Position numbers and translations under genes: made by a program. Of a stretch of DNA of 10,657 nt, positions 1-6,712 are shown piece by piece. The stretch covers positions 1-10,657 of the forward strand of contig WGDG01000268.1 in assembly GCA_015493425.1 (NCBI GenBank). The letters run 5' to 3'. The notes below the pieces were generated by a model. It had not been told where the DNA came from. It did no database searches and saw nothing but the letters and a program-made list of their open reading frames with translations. The stretch's first letter is position 1. Each line of letters opens with the position of its first letter. The DNA comes from Sulfurovum sp. (GTDB lineage: Bacteria > Campylobacterota > Campylobacteria > Campylobacterales > Sulfurovaceae).

Positions 1-2117
1 CGGATGACCGGACAGTTGCTCTGGGCATTTGCCCAGTGAATAGGCGCTTCGTTCTTTCGGCAGGTTACATTGTAGGGCACCCCTTTTTCAATGAGGTACT
101 TCACCATCTCAAGCGGCCCGTCCGAAGCGATGTAGTGCAGCGTCGTACAGCCGTCGCTGTCTTTTGCCCGAATGTTACCGCCGTACCTCTCAAGCAGCTT
201 CATCGCTTCGGTCTTTTCGGTCAGTGCCGCCAGTATCATACTCTCATCATCGGCTTTGCCGCCCGCTTCAAGCATCGCTTTGAGTGCCCCAAGACTGCCG
301 ACCCGTGCCGCAATCTGCATCGGTGTGGCATTCTCGTGCCCCTTGAGATTGGGGTTGGCACCCAGCTTCAAAAGCCGCTTCACTTTGGCGGCTTTGTCGT
401 ACAGTGCCGCCTTGTAGAGCCGCTGCTGCAGCTTCCCGCGGCTTATGGGTTTTTCTTTTTTTACAGGCCCTTTTACAACCTTTTGCGCAGCAGATTTATG
501 TCTCTCAAGTGGATAACAGCGTGCATTTCTCAACGGCTGAAAACTCAGCAGACACGAACCGACTCTGACAATGGCCGATACGGAAGGTTCTTCTGCTCCT
601 GCCGCCATTCCCTCACGTTCTTTGCAGCCCTTGAGGTCGTACACGGCTATACCCGCCGCACCCTGTGCCCTGTAGAGACGGTTTGCGTCAATGAAGAGTT
701 TATTCTCTCCGGGCGCACTGTCGAACATTTGACCTTTTGCGCCGGGAAGGGCACACATCTCCATTAATGCACCGTTTGGTGCAGTGCGGTAGAGGTGTGT
801 CCGGTGCTTCTCATCGATAAAGGCAAGCATCCCGTTTTGGACATGCAGAGCGTATCCTTTTTTGCCAAAGAGCAGATCACGCATGACAGGCTGAGGAAGC
901 TTTGGGTTGGCAATATCGAACACTTCCACTATTGCATTCCGATCCAACACATAGAGTCTGCGGCCAAAGACCGCAATATCATCCACATGTCTCAGTGAAA
1001 GCGGTATCTTTTGAAGCAGCACCGGCTTGCTGTCCACACCAACGGCATACAGATTGAGTTCACCCTTAATGCGTCCTTTATGGTTTACAGGCACATAGAG
1101 TACCCCTTCTTTGACGGCAACCGTACGTACAATGTTTCCAAAAACCAGATTCCCAAGTACCTTTGGATATTTGGCATCATGCACATCGACCACGCTGACC
1201 CAGCCGCGTTTGCCCTCGAGCATATAGTCTCCCTGCGCCACATAGGCAATGCGTTTCTTCACCGTAACAGAGAGTGCCCGTCCGGGCAGTACCGTTTCAG
1301 AGAGTACCACAGGGGCATCCGGATTAGTGACATTAACAATCTCCAGCCCTTTATCACCTCTGGCAACATAGAGCAAATTGCCCTTTTTCCACATCCCTTC
1401 TGCACGAAGCTGACTCAGAGGAACGATCTTCTCTTCGGGAACGGTATAATCGGTCTCTTTGGGGTGGGAAGCAAAGAGCACATTGATCTTCCTATTCGGC
1501 AGATACAGGCAGTCATCCGTTTTTCTGTGACACAGCGCGTTGCCTCTCCAGACAATATCTTCACGCGCTACCTCTTTGGTAAAGATGACAAAGTCACCGT
1601 ACCGGTAGGGAAACGAACCATCATAGCCCAGAATCTTCGACGTGTCGACCCTTGACGTACGCATCTTTACACGGTCATTCCCCCAGTTTGGTCCGAGAAT
1701 AATAATGTCGCTCCCGCTGCCAAGCGAAAGTGTGTCGTCTCCCCCGCCGGGGTAGTAAATGTCGTTGCCTATAGCATCTTCAACCTCATCATCGCCGCTG
1801 CCAAGCACTACCGCAGCACGTCCATAGTTGCAGACGATGTAGTGCCCTTCATTGCCTGTAGCAAGAATGATCTGGTCATACGCTGTCGGACAACGGCTTC
1901 CGGAGTTCCATCGTATCAGTTTGCGAAAGAGCAGGTCGACTGTTTCAAGTTTAAATGCCCTGCCAAGCGGATCGTCTATGGGAACGGTTTTGGGGAAGTA
2001 CCCCTCCTTCTGCCCCTTTTCCATAAAAGTACGAAGTTCGCCCAGAGAGCCGATCGCCTCTTTTGCGCCAAGTTGTGTCAAAATGAAGATGATGAATATA
2101 AGTACTGTTTTTTGCAT
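1..2117 (-). CDS. Exported RTX-like / LVIVD-repeat / ankyrin-repeat protein, 3' end outside window
   Basis: The frame is open without a stop from an ATG at 2117 to the left edge, giving 705 residues; the C terminus is missing. Residues 1-18 form a Sec signal peptide (MQKTVLIFIIFILTQLGA), with no lipobox cysteine. Residues 104-150 hold four to five RTX-like nonapeptides (GSGDDEVED, GGGDDTLSL, GSGSDIIIL), the family's Ca-binding beta-roll motif. Residues about 244-500 hold five or six repeats of LVIVD type (LLYVARGDKGLEIVNVTNPDAP; RLYVLDRNAIVEVFDIANP), expected to fold as a beta-propeller. A lysine-rich linker (about 541-562) leads to ankyrin repeats from 563 onward (LLKLGANPN, TTLHYIASDG). The protein probably acts in the periplasm or on the surface as a binding scaffold; no catalytic motif is visible. 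A GTG directly precedes the ATG and could also serve as start; a TAA lies four codons before the GTG-ATG pair. No strong Shine-Dalgarno is seen. Domain calls are by eye; the function is unknown. Confidence 0.85.
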   Translation of the reverse strand, partial: MQKTVLIFIIFILTQLGAKEAIGSLGELRTFMEKGQKEGYFPKTVPIDDPLGRAFKLETVDLLFRKLIRWNSGSRCPTAYDQIILATGNEGHYIVCNYGRAAVVLGSGDDEVEDAIGNDIYYPGGGDDTLSLGSGSDIIILGPNWGNDRVKMRTSRVDTSKILGYDGSFPYRYGDFVIFTKEVAREDIVWRGNALCHRKTDDCLYLPNRKINVLFASHPKETDYTVPEEKIVPLSQLRAEGMWKKGNLLYVARGDKGLEIVNVTNPDAPVVLSETVLPGRALSVTVKKRIAYVAQGDYMLEGKRGWVSVVDVHDAKYPKVLGNLVFGNIVRTVAVKEGVLYVPVNHKGRIKGELNLYAVGVDSKPVLLQKIPLSLRHVDDIAVFGRRLYVLDRNAIVEVFDIANPKLPQPVMRDLLFGKKGYALHVQNGMLAFIDEKHRTHLYRTAPNGALMEMCALPGAKGQMFDSAPGENKLFIDANRLYRAQGAAGIAVYDLKGCKEREGMAAGAEEPSVSAIVRVGSCLLSFQPLRNARCYPLERHKSAAQKVVKGPVKKEKPISRGKLQQRLYKAALYDKAAKVKRLLKLGANPNLKGHENATPMQIAARVGSLGALKAMLEAGGKADDESMILAALTEKTEAMKLLERYGGNIRAKDSDGCTTLHYIASDGPLEMVKYLIEKGVPYNVTCRKNEAPIHWANAQSNCPVI
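1668..1808 (-). repeat. RTX-like nonapeptide block inside the large exported protein
   Basis: This stretch encodes residues 104-150 of the large exported protein. Four consecutive nine-residue units fit the xGxGxDxUx pattern (U = large hydrophobic): GSGDDEVED, AIGNDIYYP, GGGDDTLSL and GSGSDIIIL, followed by the looser GPNWGNDRV. In haemolysin-type RTX proteins such units wind into a parallel beta-roll that binds calcium between turns. The second unit lacks the second glycine-rich position, so it may bind calcium less well. Confidence 0.7.
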
Positions 2118-2151
2118 CACCCATTCTACTTAAACTTTGCTAAAAGGATTG

Positions 2152-2160
2152 TGCTATAAT
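2152..2160 (+). promoter_or_regulatory. Extended -10 promoter of hisJ, predicting a leaderless mRNA
   Basis: TGCTATAAT gives a perfect TATAAT at 2155-2160 with the TGn extension. No good -35 box is seen at 16-18 bp, which is usual for extended -10 promoters and for Campylobacterota sigma-70 promoters. The ATG of hisJ begins at 2168, about where transcription should start, so the transcript would have essentially no 5' leader. The seven bases between box and ATG contain no Shine-Dalgarno. Confidence 0.65.
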
Positions 2161-2167
2161 CAGCCCT

Positions 2168-2956
2168 ATGAAAACAACACGTATAGACCTGCATAACCAC
2201 ACTACCCGCTGCAACCACGCCGAAGGCACCATAGATGAGTATGTCCAAAAGGCCATTGCGCTTGGCATCGACATCTACGGCTTCAGCGAACACGCACCGA
2301 TGGATTTCGATGAAGGGTACCGCCTCTCTTTTAAAGAGATGACCGACTATAAAAATGATATTCTCACGGCAAAAGAGAAGTACAAAGACGATATTGAAAT
2401 CCTGCTTGGCTATGAAGTCGACTGGCTGCCCGGGCATATGGATGAGAGGGTACTCAATGCCAAGGTAGATTACCTCATAGGCTCGGTACATTTCATCGAC
2501 AAGTGGAGCTTCGACAACCCCGAATTCATCGGTGGGTGGAAAGAACGCGACATTGACGAAATATGGCAGGCATACTTCGAAGCAACCGAAGCGATGGCGA
2601 AGTCCGGATATTTTGACATCGCAGGGCATCTCGATCTCATCAAAGTCTTCAAATATCTGCCCACACAGGATGTACGCCTGCTGGCAAAAAAGTCATTGGA
2701 AGCTATCAAAAAAAGCGGTATGGTACTGGAACTGAATGCGGCAGGACTGCGTAAACCCGTCGGAGAGATCTACCCTTCCAGAGCACTGCTTGAAGAAGCC
2801 TATGCACTTGATATTCCCGTCACATTCGGCTCCGATGCCCACAGTCCGGAGCAGGTAGGTTTTGGCTATGAAGAGGCTGTTGCTCTTGCCAAAGAGGTCG
2901 GATACAGCAGAGCCGTTACCTTTAAAGGCAGAGATCGCGAAATGGTCAAATTTTAA
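2168..2956 (+). CDS. hisJ: Histidinol-phosphatase, HisJ/PHP family
   Basis: The 262-residue protein fits the PHP-type histidinol phosphatases, which dephosphorylate histidinol phosphate to histidinol in histidine biosynthesis in the cytoplasm. The metal-site pattern of a PHP domain is complete: DLHNHT (H9, H11), H17 in RCNH, FSEH (H42), GYEVDW (E83), GSVHF (H108), AGHLD (H154) and GSDAHS (D223, H225). These would hold a multinuclear metal centre. Length is usual for the family. The start is fixed because the first motif begins at residue 7 and an in-frame TAA lies nine codons upstream with no other start codon between. No Shine-Dalgarno precedes it. It stands alone, away from other his genes, 74 bp before glnA and divergent from the exported repeat protein. 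Another PHP phosphoesterase substrate is possible, but the motif set matches the HisJ family well. Confidence 0.88.
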   Translation: MKTTRIDLHNHTTRCNHAEGTIDEYVQKAIALGIDIYGFSEHAPMDFDEGYRLSFKEMTDYKNDILTAKEKYKDDIEILLGYEVDWLPGHMDERVLNAKVDYLIGSVHFIDKWSFDNPEFIGGWKERDIDEIWQAYFEATEAMAKSGYFDIAGHLDLIKVFKYLPTQDVRLLAKKSLEAIKKSGMVLELNAAGLRKPVGEIYPSRALLEEAYALDIPVTFGSDAHSPEQVGFGYEEAVALAKEVGYSRAVTFKGRDREMVKF

Positions 2957-2990
2957 GCAAAAAGTGGGAAACAATTTATTTTAGAATGGT

Positions 2991-3021
2991 TATAATGACT
3001 GGACTAAATTTCAATTAGGAG
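2991..3021 (+). promoter_or_regulatory. glnA promoter -10 box and Shine-Dalgarno
   Basis: TATAAT at 2991-2996 is a consensus -10 box; no convincing -35 box lies 16-18 bp upstream, and no sigma-54 GG/GC signature is seen. Transcription would start near 3003, giving a leader of about 28 nt. AGGAG at 3017-3021 sits 9 nt before the glnA ATG and is the strongest ribosome binding site in the plus-strand part. So glnA can be transcribed on its own despite following hisJ on the same strand. Confidence 0.6.
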
Positions 3022-3030
3022 CGTTACAAC

Positions 3031-4464
3031 ATGGGTAAATTCGTGAACAACCTTGCAGAGTTCAAGAAATACTGTGAAGAGAACGAAGTAGAATTCGTCG
3101 ACTTCCGTTTTACAGATATTAAAGGTGCATGGCACCACATTTCATACAGAATGGGTGCAGTCAGTGACGAGATGCTCGAAGCGGGTCTTCCGTTCGACGG
3201 CTCTTCCATCGAAAACTGGCAGCCGATCAACGAATCTGATATGCTGCTCAAGCCGGACATTCCGACAGCATTTATGGATCCGTTTACTGCAGATCCGACT
3301 GTTGTAGTTATCTGTGACGTCTACGACATCTATAAAAATGAGCTATACGCGAAATGTCCAAGATCCATCGCGAAAAAAGCACTTCAGTACCTTGAAGAGC
3401 AAGGTATCGGTGATGCTGCATACTTCGGTCCTGAAAACGAGTTCTTCATCTTTGATGATGTCAAGATCCACGACCACGACAACCACCAGTCTTTCAAAGT
3501 AGAGACAGACGAAGGTCACTGGGCAGATACTGCTGAATATGACGATATCGGAAATATGGGTCACAGACCAAGAATCAAGGGTGGTTACTTCCCGGTCATG
3601 CCTACAGACTCTATGGTAGACCTCAGAGCGGAAATGATGCTGCTTCTTGAAGAAGTAGGTCTTGAAGTTGTTCTCGGACACCACGAAGTGGCACAGGGAC
3701 AGGGTGAGATCGGTATTGTCTTCGGTGACATCATCACTGCAGCCGACAACGTACAGAAGTACAAGTATGTTGTTAAAATGGTAGCACACCTCAACGGCAA
3801 GACAGCGACATTCATGCCTAAGCCTATCTACAACGACAACGGTAACGGTATGCACGTTCACCAGTCCATTTGGAAAGACGGTAAAAACCTCTTCTACAAA
3901 GAAGGCGAATATGCAAACCTCTCCAAAACAGCGCTTGATTACCTCAGCGGTATCTTCAAACACAAAGATGCAGTTGCCGCATTTACCAACGCTTCTACCA
4001 ACTCTTACAAGAGACTCTTGCCAGGGTTCGAAGCGCCAAGAATCCTTACATACTCTGCGCAGAACAGATCTGCTGCATGTCGTATCCCTTACGGAGCGGG
4101 TGAGAAGTCAACCAGAATCGAAACACGTTTCCCTGACTCTACATCATGCCCATACCTTGCCTTCACCGTACTGATGATGGCTGGTATCGATGGTATCAAA
4201 AACGGCGGTTACGAGCTGGTTGGACCATTTAACGAAGACCTCTTCGAACTGACAAGAGATGAACTGAAAGAGAGAGGTATCCCTGAACTGCCAAATACGT
4301 TCAGAGACGCACTCGAAGGACTCGAAGAAGACTACAGCTTCCTTACACCTGTTATGGATGCAGACTTCATCAAAACCTATGTTGACTATCAGTTTGACAG
4401 ACATGTCATTCCTGTCGAAGGCAGACCAACAGCATACGAGTATATCTCTACTTACTCTTGCTAA
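3031..4464 (+). CDS. glnA: Type I glutamine synthetase
   Basis: The enzyme ligates ammonia to glutamate with ATP, the main entry of ammonium into glutamine; the family forms cytoplasmic dodecamers. The 477 residues are full length for GSI (E. coli about 469). Visible signatures are FDGSSI (55-60), GPENEFFIFD (133-142, glutamate metal ligands), GHRPRIKGGYFPV (178-189), MHVHQS (274-279, ATP and metal site), NRSAACRIP (345-353, substrate Arg) and ETRFPD (364-369). The segment that carries the adenylylated tyrosine in enteric GS (NLYDLP) reads DLFELT here, with F405 in place of Tyr, so GlnE-type control should not work. The same Tyr-to-Phe change is established for H. pylori GS. The gene has its own -10 box and a strong Shine-Dalgarno. 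Codon choice looks like that of a highly expressed gene. It is followed by a hairpin and an intergenic gap before a convergent operon. Confidence 0.97.
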   Translation: MGKFVNNLAEFKKYCEENEVEFVDFRFTDIKGAWHHISYRMGAVSDEMLEAGLPFDGSSIENWQPINESDMLLKPDIPTAFMDPFTADPTVVVICDVYDIYKNELYAKCPRSIAKKALQYLEEQGIGDAAYFGPENEFFIFDDVKIHDHDNHQSFKVETDEGHWADTAEYDDIGNMGHRPRIKGGYFPVMPTDSMVDLRAEMMLLLEEVGLEVVLGHHEVAQGQGEIGIVFGDIITAADNVQKYKYVVKMVAHLNGKTATFMPKPIYNDNGNGMHVHQSIWKDGKNLFYKEGEYANLSKTALDYLSGIFKHKDAVAAFTNASTNSYKRLLPGFEAPRILTYSAQNRSAACRIPYGAGEKSTRIETRFPDSTSCPYLAFTVLMMAGIDGIKNGGYELVGPFNEDLFELTRDELKERGIPELPNTFRDALEGLEEDYSFLTPVMDADFIKTYVDYQFDRHVIPVEGRPTAYEYISTYSC

Positions 4465-4470
4465 AACCTC

Positions 4471-4488
4471 TCCGGGCTTCGGCTCGGA
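4471..4488 (+). terminator. UUCG-loop hairpin after glnA
   Basis: Seven bases after the glnA stop, CCGGGC-TTCG-GCTCGG forms a six-pair stem with one G-U pair (4472-4487), closed by a stable UUCG tetraloop and extended by a T-A pair. The downstream tract is pyrimidine-rich (ATTCTCTCCTCTTCC) rather than a clean T-run, so termination may be incomplete. An AAAA run lies on the other side, which could give weak activity for minus-strand transcripts. Confidence 0.55.
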
Positions 4489-4575
4489 ATTCTCTCCTCT
4501 TCCCTTTCCTATCTATTTTCTCAATGATATGCTGCTCTTTTTAATACGGGCACCTATGCATCCCTGTACAGCGTC

Positions 4576-4649
4576 AAGATTCCTGCTTTTGCAGGAATGA
4601 CTGAATCGAGTTCACTATCTTTGTCATCCCGCACTTGATGCGGGATCTT
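4576..4649. repeat. Inverted pair of REP-like palindromic repeats
   Basis: The first unit (4576-4601) has a perfect 8-bp stem ATTCCTGC/GCAGGAAT with loop TTTT and ends in TGAC. The second (4623-4649) has a perfect 8-bp stem ATCCCGCA/TGCGGGAT with loop CTTGA, begins GTCAT and ends ATCTT. Read on the other strand, the second unit has the same skeleton as the first: AAGAT, a short stem-loop, then ATGAC. The two are therefore diverged copies in opposite orientation, 21 bp apart, and could fold into one larger cruciform. This resembles REP doublets (REPIN/BIME). No RAYT transposase lies in the window. Confidence 0.6.
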
Positions 4650-4809
4650 ATATTGGTTATTGGTTGAGAGTATTTATTGAAAGGTTTCCTATTTGCATTT
4701 TATGTCAGAACCGGAAATTTAACGAAGTGTATACTGTTAGGTGCATTTCCGGCATAGGCGCTAATGAATCCGCGCTTCCAAAGTGCATTGTGCACAATAA
4801 AGTGAGAGG

Positions 4810-6099
4810 CTATGAAACGAACAGCTTCGTTTCTTTCTCTTTTTTAAAGAAAGTAAAGTAGCTCCATAGCACGGTACCGTATACAAAGATGGAGAGTACA
4901 ACCACCCCTGTCGTTACCGCTTCAAACATCGTTTTGTAGGCAAAGTCAGCAGGAATCATATGTACCAAAATAATAGAGAGTGCGCCTTTCATTCCGGAAA
5001 AGGTCAGAATAAACCACCCCTCTGTACCGACTGCTTTGCCGAAATAGGCAAACTTCGCCATAGAGAGTGCACGTATCAGCGTTGTCACCAAAAACATAAT
5101 GAGAATTTCGTTCCGGTACTGCCAGAGCTGGCCAAAATCGACCATCTCCGCAAGTGCAAAGAAGATGAGCACCGCAGCGATGTAGCCGAATTCTTTGGCC
5201 ATCTCGTAAATGTACTCCAACCGCTCCTTAGTCGTTGCTACAACAGAGCTTGCACGCAATTTTCGAAAAAAGCTCTTACGTTTTTTACCCTCTTTTGCTT
5301 CTATTACCTCAAGATCCATGTCGATCCATGCCTTCGTAGCAATAATAGCGGTAATCAGTGTCAGAATACCGCTGGCGTGATAATGTTCCCCAAGCAGATA
5401 GGCGGCATATCCTTCTATGATAAAAGCAAAGAGTTCGCCTCTTCGGTCTGAAAAAAGCTTCATCAGCATATAGAAGCCATACCCCATCGCAAGTCCCATC
5501 CCAATACTCACCACAAACACACGCAATGCTTCAATGGCCGCATGCCCGGCATCAATATGACCACTCATCATCCACGGCAGGCCGATGAAGAAAAAGGCGA
5601 TAACTGCTGTGGCATCATTGCCAAGCGATTCACCTTCAATGAGTACCTTGATGTCATGGCTGATACCTTTGAAGCGTGAAAGCACCGACTGCACGCTGAC
5701 CGCATCGGTCGCCATATTGATGGCAAAAAGCGATACATACGCACCCAGTGACAACCCCTCGAACACACCAAAATAAGAGAGGCTTGCCCCTGCAGCAATG
5801 GAAAGCGCCACAGCGACCACCGCAAGGTAGAAGATGCTCCAGCCATGCTTTTTAATATCTGAAAAGTGCAGGTGAAGCGCATCGCCCATGAAAATCAGCG
5901 GAATACAGAAGAGTATGAGTGTGTCGAAATGCTCACTGAGGTCGATGGGAACGGCGACTTTGAAGTAGGTATAGACCAGATAGGAGCCCGTCAAGAGTAA
6001 AAAGACCGAAGGAATCTTCAAACGCTCGGCCAGCGTATCGGAGAGTATTACAAGGCTCAAAATAGTTATGAGCATGATTTCAGGGGCAAAACTATGCAT
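4810..6099 (-). CDS. CPA1-family Na+/H+ (cation/proton) antiporter
   Basis: This inner-membrane protein of about 429 residues has many hydrophobic helices throughout and resembles NhaP/CPA1 antiporters, which exchange Na+ or K+ for protons in pH and salt homeostasis. Numbered from the ATG at 6099, the family signatures are NMATDAVSV (128-136, TD pair of the discontinuous helix), EGESLGND (155-162, the paired Asn-Asp ion site) and FSGMKGALS (367-375), the place where many relatives have GGLRGAVS, so Arg is Lys here. A soluble charged loop (about 262-292) separates the two halves; there is no long cytoplasmic tail. The ATG at 6108 is also possible, but AAAGGA at 6113-6108 lies 8 nt before the ATG at 6099 and would overlap the other, so 6099 is preferred. 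The start overlaps the stop of the DsbA-like gene (ATGCATAG). It is the last gene of the minus-strand run. The ion transported cannot be told. Confidence 0.85.
   Translation of the reverse strand: MHSFAPEIMLITILSLVILSDTLAERLKIPSVFLLLTGSYLVYTYFKVAVPIDLSEHFDTLILFCIPLIFMGDALHLHFSDIKKHGWSIFYLAVVAVALSIAAGASLSYFGVFEGLSLGAYVSLFAINMATDAVSVQSVLSRFKGISHDIKVLIEGESLGNDATAVIAFFFIGLPWMMSGHIDAGHAAIEALRVFVVSIGMGLAMGYGFYMLMKLFSDRRGELFAFIIEGYAAYLLGEHYHASGILTLITAIIATKAWIDMDLEVIEAKEGKKRKSFFRKLRASSVVATTKERLEYIYEMAKEFGYIAAVLIFFALAEMVDFGQLWQYRNEILIMFLVTTLIRALSMAKFAYFGKAVGTEGWFILTFSGMKGALSIILVHMIPADFAYKTMFEAVTTGVVVLSIFVYGTVLWSYFTFFKKEKETKLFVS
4814..4845 (+). terminator. Plus-strand terminator-like hairpin inside the antiporter 3' end
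   Basis: GAAACGAA (4814-4821) and TTCGTTTC (4826-4833) form a perfect 8-bp stem with loop CAGC, followed directly by TTTCTCTTTTTT on the plus strand. It would stop glnA transcripts that pass the first hairpin, before they run antisense into the convergent operon. It overlaps the last codons of the antiporter gene, whose lysine/glutamate-rich end supplies the T-rich tract, so chance is possible. Confidence 0.45.
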
Positions 6100-6712
6100 T
6101 GTCGGCATCCTTTAAAAGCTGTTCAATCTCGAGGTAGCTTCGGTACCCCTTTTGGCAGACCATATGGCCGGCACTGTCTACCAGTACGACTGACGGAAAC
6201 GATGTTGCCCCCATCGAACGCGCTTTGGCAAAATCGTGTTCAGTCAGGGTTTCAGCCCGTTCACTCAGAAAATAGAATGCGAACTTTCCGCTGTTGCCGA
6301 AAAGCTGTTCATAGAAACCCTGCAGCAGTCTGGGATTGGTAATATCAATACCCTGTGCATAAAAGGCATGCTGCAGTTTGTGTAAGTAGGTAAAAGCGGC
6401 ATCTTTACCCAGCAGTTCCCGTACCGTCACTACCGCTTTGCAGGCGGGGGTGGTGTCATATTCGAAAACAGATTTTTCAAAGAGACTTTCATCGAAAGGC
6501 TGTCCTGTCTTATCAGCCACCTGTTGCCACTGGTAACGCAGGTATGCTTTCGCCTTCCCATCCCACGGCATTTCCCCTTTGGTACGCAAGCCACCCATCA
6601 CCAACTCTATCTCATATCTGTCTGAGAGTTTCTGCCGTACCTCGTCAATTACCGGCGCAAAGCCCCAACACCACGAACACATCGGGTCAACCACAAAGTA
6701 GAGTGTCGGCAT
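6092..6712 (-). CDS. DsbA-family (FrnE-like) thiol-disulfide oxidoreductase
   Basis: The 206-residue protein has a thioredoxin-fold redox motif near its N terminus, DPMCSWCWGF, with the CSWC pair at residues 12-15, and a cis-proline segment TSFPSVVLVD (Pro at 173) characteristic of DsbA relatives. The DPMCSWCWGF block is typical of the poorly characterised DsbA/FrnE-like group (COG3531 type). No signal peptide is present, so it acts in the cytoplasm, unlike true DsbA. Two further cysteines lie at 91 and 186. A TTG directly before the ATG also fits the frame, but the ATG overlaps the stop of the upstream PBP gene (TGATG) and no Shine-Dalgarno is seen, which points to translational reinitiation. 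The natural substrate is unknown; a disulfide isomerase or a 2-hydroxychromene isomerase-like role are alternatives. Confidence 0.85.
   Translation of the reverse strand: MPTLYFVVDPMCSWCWGFAPVIDEVRQKLSDRYEIELVMGGLRTKGEMPWDGKAKAYLRYQWQQVADKTGQPFDESLFEKSVFEYDTTPACKAVVTVRELLGKDAAFTYLHKLQHAFYAQGIDITNPRLLQGFYEQLFGNSGKFAFYFLSERAETLTEHDFAKARSMGATSFPSVVLVDSAGHMVCQKGYRSYLEIEQLLKDADNA
6108..6113 (-). promoter_or_regulatory. Shine-Dalgarno that fixes the antiporter start at 6099
   Basis: AAAGGA read on the minus strand ends 8 nt before the ATG at 6099, an ideal distance. The alternative ATG at 6108 begins with the last base of this motif and would have no usable ribosome binding site. Confidence 0.6.

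Larger units (their letters stand above)
4465..4809. other. Non-coding gap between convergent glnA and antiporter gene
   Basis: No convincing gene is present in these 345 bases. A 65-codon plus-strand frame from a TTG at 4664 has no Shine-Dalgarno, no recognisable motif and runs into the antiporter's 3' end. The gap holds the glnA hairpin, an inverted pair of REP-like palindromes (4576-4649), an inverted repeat CCGGAAAT/ATTTCCGG (4711-4718 and 4745-4752) and a 12-bp palindrome ATTGTGCACAAT (4787-4798). Confidence 0.7.

Noticed and set aside
36..1655. Plus-strand frames of 243, 67 and 214 codons
   Set aside because: They are antisense to one continuous minus-strand frame with clear repeat domains and a signal peptide, and they show no motifs of their own.
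2126..2629. A 167-codon minus-strand frame opposite hisJ
   Set aside because: The plus strand carries the full PHP metal-binding motif set in this stretch.
4787..4798. 12-bp palindrome ATTGTGCACAAT as an operator
   Set aside because: A perfect 12-bp palindrome is expected about two to three times by chance in a window this size, and it lies between convergent 3' ends rather than near a promoter.
4664..4861. A 65-codon plus-strand frame in the intergenic gap
   Set aside because: It has a TTG start, no Shine-Dalgarno, no motif, and ends within the antiporter 3' end and its hairpin.
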